64,000 nt of DNA from Lysobacter_C viscosus (lineage in GTDB: Bacteria > Pseudomonadota > Gammaproteobacteria > Xanthomonadales > Xanthomonadaceae): assembly GCF_046600715.1 (NCBI RefSeq), contig NZ_JBJMAV010000001.1, forward strand, positions 62,001 to 126,000, read 5' to 3'. The notes beneath the pieces were generated by a model. That model ran no database searches. It had not been told where the DNA came from and saw only the letters and a program-made list of their open reading frames with translations. This document shows, piece after piece, positions 59,590-64,000 of the stretch; within the stretch, counting starts at the first letter, position 1; each line of letters starts with the position of its first letter. The position numbers were made by a program, and so were the translations under genes.

Positions 59590-61038
59590 ATGATCATGCC
59601 CGTACGATCCGCTGCCGACCTGATGCCCCTGCTCCCCGAGCTGGTGCTGGTGATCGGTGCCTTCGCGCTGCTGATGCTCGACCTGTTCCTGGACGAACGG
59701 CGCCGGGTGGTCACCCACGTGTGCGCGATCGGCCTGCTGCTCGTGGCCGTGGCCCTGGTCGCAATGGGCGTGGGTGGGCAGGGCACGGTACTGGGCGGGA
59801 TGTTCGTGCGTGACACCGTTTCGGACGTGCTGAAGGTCGGCATCGGCATCGTTTCCGCGATCTCGATGGTGTACGCCTGGCCGTACCTGCGAGAGCGCGG
59901 GCTGTACAAGGGCGAGGTGGCGGTGCTGATGCTGTTCGCCACGCTGGGCATGATGCTGATGGTGTCGGCCAACTCGCTGGTGATGGTGTACGTCGGCCTG
60001 GAGATGCTGGCGCTGTGCTCGTATGCGCTGGTGGTCACCGATCGCGACAGCCCGATCGCGTCGGAAGCGGGCATCAAGTACTTCGTGCTGGGTGCACTGG
60101 CGTCGGGCCTGCTGCTCTACGGCATGTCGCTGGTCTACGGCGCAACCGGCTCGCTGGACCTGGCGACGATCTCCGCCGCCGCCGAAGGCGACGCCTCGAC
60201 CATGCTGGTGACGGGCGTGGTGTTCATGGTGGCGGGCATCGCCTTCAAGTTCGGCGCCGCACCGTTCCACATGTGGCTGCCCGACGTTTACCACGGCGCC
60301 CCGACGGCCATCACCATCTTCATTGCCGCCGCTCCGAGCCTTGCCACCTTCGGCATGGCATATCGACTGCTGCAGGAGGCGGGTGGCCCGCTTTCGGGCC
60401 ACTGGCAACTGATGCTGGGCGGGCTGGCGGCGATCTCGCTGGTGATCGGCAACCTGAGCGCGCTGGTCCAGACCAACATCAAGCGGATGCTGGCGTACTC
60501 GACCGTGTCCCACGTCGGCTTCCTGTTCATGGGCCTGGCCGGGGGCGAGTCGGGCATGGCCGCGGCGATGTTCTATGCACTCAACTACGCGCTGACGACC
60601 GCCGCGGGCTTTGGCGCCATCGTGGTGTTGTCGCGCCGGGGCTTCGAGGCCGACCGCATCGATGATTTCAGGGGCCTGAATGTGCGCAGCCCGCTGCTCG
60701 CGCTGATGGTCCTGTTCGTGATGGCCTCGCTTGCGGGCGTGCCGCCGTTCCTTGGATTCTGGGCCAAGCTCGCCGTGCTGCAGGCGGCGCTGGAAGGCGG
60801 AATGATGTGGCTGGCGATCCTCGGCATCGTGTTCACCGTGATCGGCGCGTTCTACTACCTGCGCGTCATCAAGGCGATGTACTTCGATGAGCCCGACGGC
60901 GATGCGCCGGCACCCAGTGGCCACCGGCCGCTGCGCTGGACGTTCGCCCTCAACGCGCTGGCACTGCTGGTGCTCGGCCTGGGCTGGAGCCCGATCATGG
61001 CGTGGTGCCAGCGGGCATTCGAAGTCGCTGCAGCCTGA
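59590..61038 (+). CDS. nuoN: NADH-quinone oxidoreductase subunit N
   Basis: A 482-residue antiporter-like subunit nearest the quinone end of the membrane arm. Signatures: YVGLEMLALCSYALV (TM5 Glu), FKFGAAPFHMWLPDVYHGAPT (TM7/8) and MLAYSTVSHVGFLFMGL. It is last in the nuo operon, 46 bp after nuoM. The 117 bp that follow hold the promoter of the initiator tRNA. No intrinsic terminator for nuo is visible before it. Confidence 0.95.
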   Translation: MIMPVRSAADLMPLLPELVLVIGAFALLMLDLFLDERRRVVTHVCAIGLLLVAVALVAMGVGGQGTVLGGMFVRDTVSDVLKVGIGIVSAISMVYAWPYLRERGLYKGEVAVLMLFATLGMMLMVSANSLVMVYVGLEMLALCSYALVVTDRDSPIASEAGIKYFVLGALASGLLLYGMSLVYGATGSLDLATISAAAEGDASTMLVTGVVFMVAGIAFKFGAAPFHMWLPDVYHGAPTAITIFIAAAPSLATFGMAYRLLQEAGGPLSGHWQLMLGGLAAISLVIGNLSALVQTNIKRMLAYSTVSHVGFLFMGLAGGESGMAAAMFYALNYALTTAAGFGAIVVLSRRGFEADRIDDFRGLNVRSPLLALMVLFVMASLAGVPPFLGFWAKLAVLQAALEGGMMWLAILGIVFTVIGAFYYLRVIKAMYFDEPDGDAPAPSGHRPLRWTFALNALALLVLGLGWSPIMAWCQRAFEVAAA

Positions 61039-61115
61039 GCGGGCGGGGACCCGCGACGCGCACCTGCGTCGAGTTCGCGCGGGTCGCGTGGCAGGCAGTC
61101 GGCAGTAAAAAGGGC

Positions 61116-61144
61116 TTGCGTGAAAAAGTCGCCGTCCATATAAT
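61116..61144 (+). promoter_or_regulatory. Promoter of the initiator tRNA gene
   Basis: TTGCGT (61116-61121), a 17-bp spacer and a perfect TATAAT (61139-61144), then GGGCGGCC. The predicted start at about 61151 lies 5 nt before the tRNA. The G/C discriminator is typical of stringently controlled stable-RNA promoters. Confidence 0.85.
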
Positions 61145-61155
61145 GGGCGGCCTGA

Positions 61156-61232
61156 TGCGGGGTGGAGCAGTCTGGCAGCTCGTCGGGCTCATAACCCGAA
61201 GGTCGCAGGTTCAAATCCTGCCCCCGCTACCA
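61156..61232 (+). tRNA. Initiator tRNA-Met (fMet, anticodon CAT)
   Basis: 77 nt with encoded CCA. The anticodon stem has the three consecutive G-C pairs of initiators (GGG CTCATAA CCC; CAT at 61190-61192), and A11-U24 is kept in the D stem. The 1-72 position is unpaired, as required for formylation, but is T-T here rather than the usual C-A. It lies upstream of rimP-nusA-infB exactly like E. coli metY. A strong terminator follows. Confidence 0.97.
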
Positions 61233-61270
61233 GCTTCGGCCGTGGACTCCGGAACTTCTGGAGTCCGCAG

Positions 61271-61296
61271 GAAAGCCTCCCGGAGGCTTTCTTTTT
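61271..61296 (+). terminator. Intrinsic terminator after the initiator tRNA
   Basis: GAAAGCCTC, loop CCG, and its exact complement, followed by TTTTT (61292-61296). It begins 38 bp past the tRNA. An extra 7-bp stem (GGACTCC/GGAGTCC) lies just before it. Some read-through into rimP-nusA would be expected if the E. coli arrangement holds. Confidence 0.9.
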
Positions 61297-61315
61297 GGCC
61301 TGCAGCCTGGGCTTG

Positions 61316-61340
61316 GTGACGCGCTCTGCTCGCGCGTCAC
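61316..61340 (+). other. 9-bp hairpin in the rimP leader
   Basis: GTGACGCGC, a 7-nt loop and its exact complement, between the tRNA terminator and a second terminator-like hairpin. No T-run. Confidence 0.4.
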
Positions 61341-61360
61341 GCCGACATCCAGCGGTACGG

Positions 61361-61385
61361 ACAAGGGGCCCAATGGGCCCTTTGT
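61361..61385 (+). terminator. Terminator-like hairpin upstream of rimP
   Basis: ACAAGGGGCCC, loop AAT and GGGCCCTTTGT (11 bp with one G-U pair), followed by CGTTTCC, a weak U-tract. It is 112 bp before the rimP start and could be an attenuator of the rimP-nusA-infB operon. Confidence 0.5.
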
Positions 61386-61497
61386 CGTTTCCGCCATCCG
61401 GCGGTCGCGGCGCGTAAACCACGTGGCACGCGGTTCGCCACCGCCACGCGGCATTGCCGTCGCAGTTCCGGTCAACCAGTCGCAGGAGTTCGAGCGC

Positions 61498-62139
61498 GTG
61501 ACGCAGAAAGCGAACGAAATCGCCGCCTTGCTTGCCCCGACGGTGTCATCGCTGGGCTTGCAGCTGCTGGGCATCGAATACCTGCCGTCGCCCGGCGGCG
61601 CGGTGGTGCGGCTGTACATCGACCTGGCGGCCGACGACCTGCAGGCCGACCCGGATCGAATGGTGTCGATCGAGGACTGCGAAAAGGTCAGTCGCGAGGT
61701 TTCGGCGCAGCTGGATGTGGAGGACCCGATCAGCGGCAATTACACGCTGGAGGTGTCGTCCCCGGGCGTGGACCGGCCGCTTTTCACTCCCGGCCAGTTC
61801 GGGCGCTTCATAGGCGACTCGGTGAAGCTGGGCCTGAAGCTGCCGCAGGACGGACGCCGGCGACTCCAGGGCGTGATCGCCGAGGTCCGCGGCGACACCG
61901 TGGTGCTCGATGTCGAGGGCGTCCAGGTCGACGTGGCTGCCGAGAACATCGACAAAGCCCGGCTGGTGCCCGACTGGGCAGCCCTGGGCCTGGCGCCGAC
62001 CAAGCCCGGCAAGGGTCCCAAGAATCCGCCCGCGCGCGGTGCGCGTGCAGGCAAACAGGCTGACGGGGCGTCCGGCGACGCCTCCAACGATATCCACAAC
62101 CCCAAGCCGGCGGCCGACAAGCCGACCCCGGCGGAGTAA
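61498..62139 (+). CDS. rimP: Ribosome maturation factor RimP
   Basis: A 213-residue 30S assembly factor. The N-terminal domain contains LGLQLLGIEYLPSPGGAVVRLYID and the conserved SIEDCEKVSREVSAQLDVEDP; the signature LEVSSPGVDRPL lies near residue 90; a C-terminal SH3-like domain and a charged Lys/Ala/Pro tail follow. GTG 61498 has AGGAG 9 nt upstream and is preferred over a GTG at 61423. First gene of the rimP-nusA-infB operon; 4 bp to nusA. Confidence 0.93.
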   Translation: MTQKANEIAALLAPTVSSLGLQLLGIEYLPSPGGAVVRLYIDLAADDLQADPDRMVSIEDCEKVSREVSAQLDVEDPISGNYTLEVSSPGVDRPLFTPGQFGRFIGDSVKLGLKLPQDGRRRLQGVIAEVRGDTVVLDVEGVQVDVAAENIDKARLVPDWAALGLAPTKPGKGPKNPPARGARAGKQADGASGDASNDIHNPKPAADKPTPAE

Positions 62140-62143
62140 CTAG

Positions 62144-63631
62144 ATGAGCAAGGAACTTTTGCTGGTCGTCGATGCGGTCGCGAACGAGAAGGGCGTACCG
62201 CACGACGTGATCTTCGATGCCATCGAGGCCGCGCTGGCGTCTGCCGCCAAGAAGCGCTACCACGACGAGGACGTACTGGTGCGCGTGTCCATCGATCGCA
62301 AGGACGGCAGCTACGAAAGCTTCCGCCGGATGGAGGTCGTGGCCGACGACGTGGTGATGGAATCGCCCGATCGCCAGATCCGGCTGATGGATGCCGTCGA
62401 CGAGGTCGAAGGCGCCGAAGTCGGCGACTTCATCGAGGAGCAGATCGAGAACCCGGACTTCGGGCGCATCGCCGCGCAGGCCGCCAAGCAGGTGATCGTG
62501 CAGCGCGTTCGCGAGGCCGAGCGCGCCCAGGTGGTGGACCAGTGGAAGGACCGCGTCGGCGAGCTCGTGACCGGCATCGTCAAGCGCGTGGAGCGCGGCA
62601 ACATCTATGTCGACCTGGGCGGCAACGCCGAGGCGATCATCTCCAAGGACAAGGGTATCCCGCGCGACGTGCTGCGCGCCGGCGACCGCGTCCGCGGTTT
62701 CCTCTACGACGTGCGCACCGAGCCGCGTGGCCCGCAGCTGTTCATCAGCCGCGCCGCACCGGAATTCATGATGGAGCTGTTCAAGCTCGAAGTGCCGGAA
62801 GTCGGCCAGGGCCTGGTCTCGATCAAGGCCTGTGCACGCGACCCGGGCGACCGCGCCAAGATCGCCGTGCTGGCCCACGACAACCGCACCGATCCGATCG
62901 GCGCGTGCATCGGCATGCGAGGTTCGCGTGTGCAGGCGGTAAGCAACGAGCTCAACGGCGAGCGGGTGGACATCGTGCTGTGGTCGGACAACCCGGCGCA
63001 GTTCGTGATCAACGCGATGGCGCCGGCCGAGGTGCAGTCCATCGTCGTCGACGAGGACAAGCATTCGATGGACCTGGCGGTGGCCGAGGAACGGCTGGCG
63101 CAGGCCATCGGCAAGGGCGGCCAGAACGTCCGCCTCGCCAGCCGCATGACCGGCTGGCAGCTCAACGTCATGACCGCCGACCAGGTCCAGGCCAAGAGCG
63201 AGGCCGAGCAGACCGCAGCTCGCGAGCTGTTCCAGGCCAAGCTGGAGGTCGACGAGGAAATCGCCGGCATCCTGGTGTCGGAGGGCTTCAGCACGGTCGA
63301 GGAAATCGCCTACGTGCCGGTCGGCGAGCTGCTGGCGGTGGAGGGGTTCGACGAGGACATCGTCGAGGAACTGCGCGCCCGTGCCCGCGATGCGCTGCTC
63401 AACGACGCGTTGGCGGCCGAGGAGGAACTCGACGAGCACCAGCCGGCCGAGGACCTGCTGACGCTGGAAGGGATGACCGACGAGCTGGCCTTCCAGCTGG
63501 CGGCGCGTGGCGTGGTCACCCGCGAAGACCTGGCCGAACTGGCGACCGACGAGCTCACCGACATCGAAGGGATGGACGAGGAGCGCGCCGCGGCGCTGAT
63601 CATGGAAGCCCGCAAGCACTGGTTCGAATAA
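62144..63631 (+). CDS. nusA: Transcription termination/antitermination protein NusA
   Basis: A 495-residue RNA-polymerase-binding factor controlling pausing, termination and antitermination. The N-terminal domain (about 1-130) is followed by S1 (VKRVERGNIYVDLGGNAEAI), KH1 (GACIGMRGSRVQAVSNEL), KH2 (AIGKGGQNVRLAS) and two C-terminal acidic repeats (DEEIAGILVSEGFSTVEEIA and the later MTDELAFQLAARGVVT). The two-repeat tail is the E. coli-like form that binds the alpha CTD and N protein. Confidence 0.97.
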   Translation: MSKELLLVVDAVANEKGVPHDVIFDAIEAALASAAKKRYHDEDVLVRVSIDRKDGSYESFRRMEVVADDVVMESPDRQIRLMDAVDEVEGAEVGDFIEEQIENPDFGRIAAQAAKQVIVQRVREAERAQVVDQWKDRVGELVTGIVKRVERGNIYVDLGGNAEAIISKDKGIPRDVLRAGDRVRGFLYDVRTEPRGPQLFISRAAPEFMMELFKLEVPEVGQGLVSIKACARDPGDRAKIAVLAHDNRTDPIGACIGMRGSRVQAVSNELNGERVDIVLWSDNPAQFVINAMAPAEVQSIVVDEDKHSMDLAVAEERLAQAIGKGGQNVRLASRMTGWQLNVMTADQVQAKSEAEQTAARELFQAKLEVDEEIAGILVSEGFSTVEEIAYVPVGELLAVEGFDEDIVEELRARARDALLNDALAAEEELDEHQPAEDLLTLEGMTDELAFQLAARGVVTREDLAELATDELTDIEGMDEERAAALIMEARKHWFE

Positions 63632-63643
63632 GCGCCACGCATC

Positions 63644-63698
63644 GGACGGGCCCCGGCCCGTCGCAGCCGAATGTGCGGCGGGCCGCGGCCCGTCCTAC
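63644..63698. repeat. GC-rich REP pair between nusA and infB
   Basis: GGACGGGCCCCGGCCCGTCGC (63644-63664) and, reversed, GGCGGGCCGCGGCCCGTCCTAC (63677-63698; only the ends quoted are diagnostic, namely the GTAG head and the GGCC-rich stem). It looks like a third sequence type of the same GTAG-headed family. TACAAT at 63696-63701, at its edge, resembles a -10 for infB. Confidence 0.6.
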
Positions 63699-63748
63699 AA
63701 TCGCCCACTTGGCCGCCCTGGCGGCGGCCTGAAGAGAACGGATACCGA

Positions 63749-64000
63749 ATGTCGCAGCAAACCACCATCCGCAAGTTGGCCGCCCTGGTGAACACGCCGG
63801 TCGAGAAGTTGCTGGAGCAGCTGGCAGACGCCGGCATGCCCTTCAGCGACCCCGACCAGGTCGTCTCGAGCACCGAGAAGGTCAAGTTGCTGGGCTTCCT
63901 GCGGCGCACCCACGGCAAGGCCGACCAGGCCGAGGCCGCCGATGCGCCCAAGAAGATCACCCTCAGCCGCAGCCGCAAGCAGGAGCTGACGGTCGGCGGC
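63749..64000 (+). CDS. infB: Translation initiation factor IF-2, N-terminal part
   Basis: The first 84 codons of a gene that runs off the window. The start MSQQTTIRKLAALVNTPVEK is the IF2_N domain of proteobacterial IF-2, followed by the beginning of the charged linker (KKITLSRSRKQEL). IF-2 places the initiator tRNA, encoded 2.5 kb upstream, on the ribosome. The position after nusA is universal in gammaproteobacteria. The GTPase core is not in the window. Confidence 0.95.
   Translation, partial: MSQQTTIRKLAALVNTPVEKLLEQLADAGMPFSDPDQVVSSTEKVKLLGFLRRTHGKADQAEAADAPKKITLSRSRKQELTVGG

Overview
The window is a high-GC (by eye well above 65 percent) stretch of chromosomal core genome from a gammaproteobacterium. 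Gene order and content point to the Xanthomonadaceae, in the Lysobacter/Luteimonas/Xanthomonas neighbourhood. The supporting evidence is GTAG-headed REP-like repeats of the kind described in Stenotrophomonas and Xanthomonas, a glmM-tpiA-secG-tRNA-Leu-nuo cluster, an orphan RnfB-like ferredoxin beside metG, a large TonB-dependent receptor beside a secreted S9 peptidase, and a FimV/HubP gene upstream of truA. I cannot name the species. I see no prophage, insertion sequence, integron, CRISPR array or recognisable defence island.

Layout. 1-2.9 kb: panC, panD and pgi. 3.1-11.8 kb: queG divergent from nnr-tsaE-amidase-mutL, then a DUF1684 lipoprotein and a TraB/GumN protein. 11.8-15 kb (minus strand): RnfB-like ferredoxin, metG and a DUF2147 protein. 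15.2-20.4 kb (minus): TonB-dependent receptor and S9 peptidase. 20.6-25.4 kb: mrp and dcd, then HIT and dienelactone hydrolase genes divergent from rimO, then a DJ-1/PfpI protein. 25.4-31.4 kb: greB, an NlpE-like lipoprotein, a HerA-like ATPase, a lytic transglycosylase, psd and sco. 31.5-45.5 kb (plus): prmB, aroC, asd, fimV, truA, trpF, trpB, trpA, accD, glmM, a 2-oxoglutarate-type oxygenase, tpiA and secG. 45.7-61 kb: tRNA-Leu(GAG) and the complete 14-gene nuoA-N operon for respiratory complex I. 61.1-64 kb: initiator tRNA-Met, rimP, nusA and the 5' end of infB, which runs off the window.

How it fits together. The genes serve cofactor supply (pantothenate, metabolite repair), amino-acid synthesis (chorismate, tryptophan, the aspartate family), envelope building (amidase, transglycosylase, psd, glmM, accD), translation and transcription (metG, rimO, prmB, truA, rimP, nusA, infB, greB) and respiration (nuo). 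The two tRNA genes that flank nuo lie next to each other in Pseudomonas. The 15-kb complex I operon therefore sits inside an otherwise conserved secG-tRNA-tRNA-rimP block.

I did not find a novel enzymatic system. The more interesting signals are small and regulatory: (i) a recurrent -10 element followed by a GCCGGC-like discriminator, often head to head at divergent gene pairs, including a shared, nearly leaderless promoter between queG and nnr and an 18-bp palindrome joining the sco and prmB promoters; (ii) a 36-codon reading frame stitched by ATGA overlaps between nuoF and nuoG; (iii) a hairpin-rich spacer splitting nuoA-K from nuoL-N; (iv) nested REP arrays, one of which supplies the stop codon of queG.
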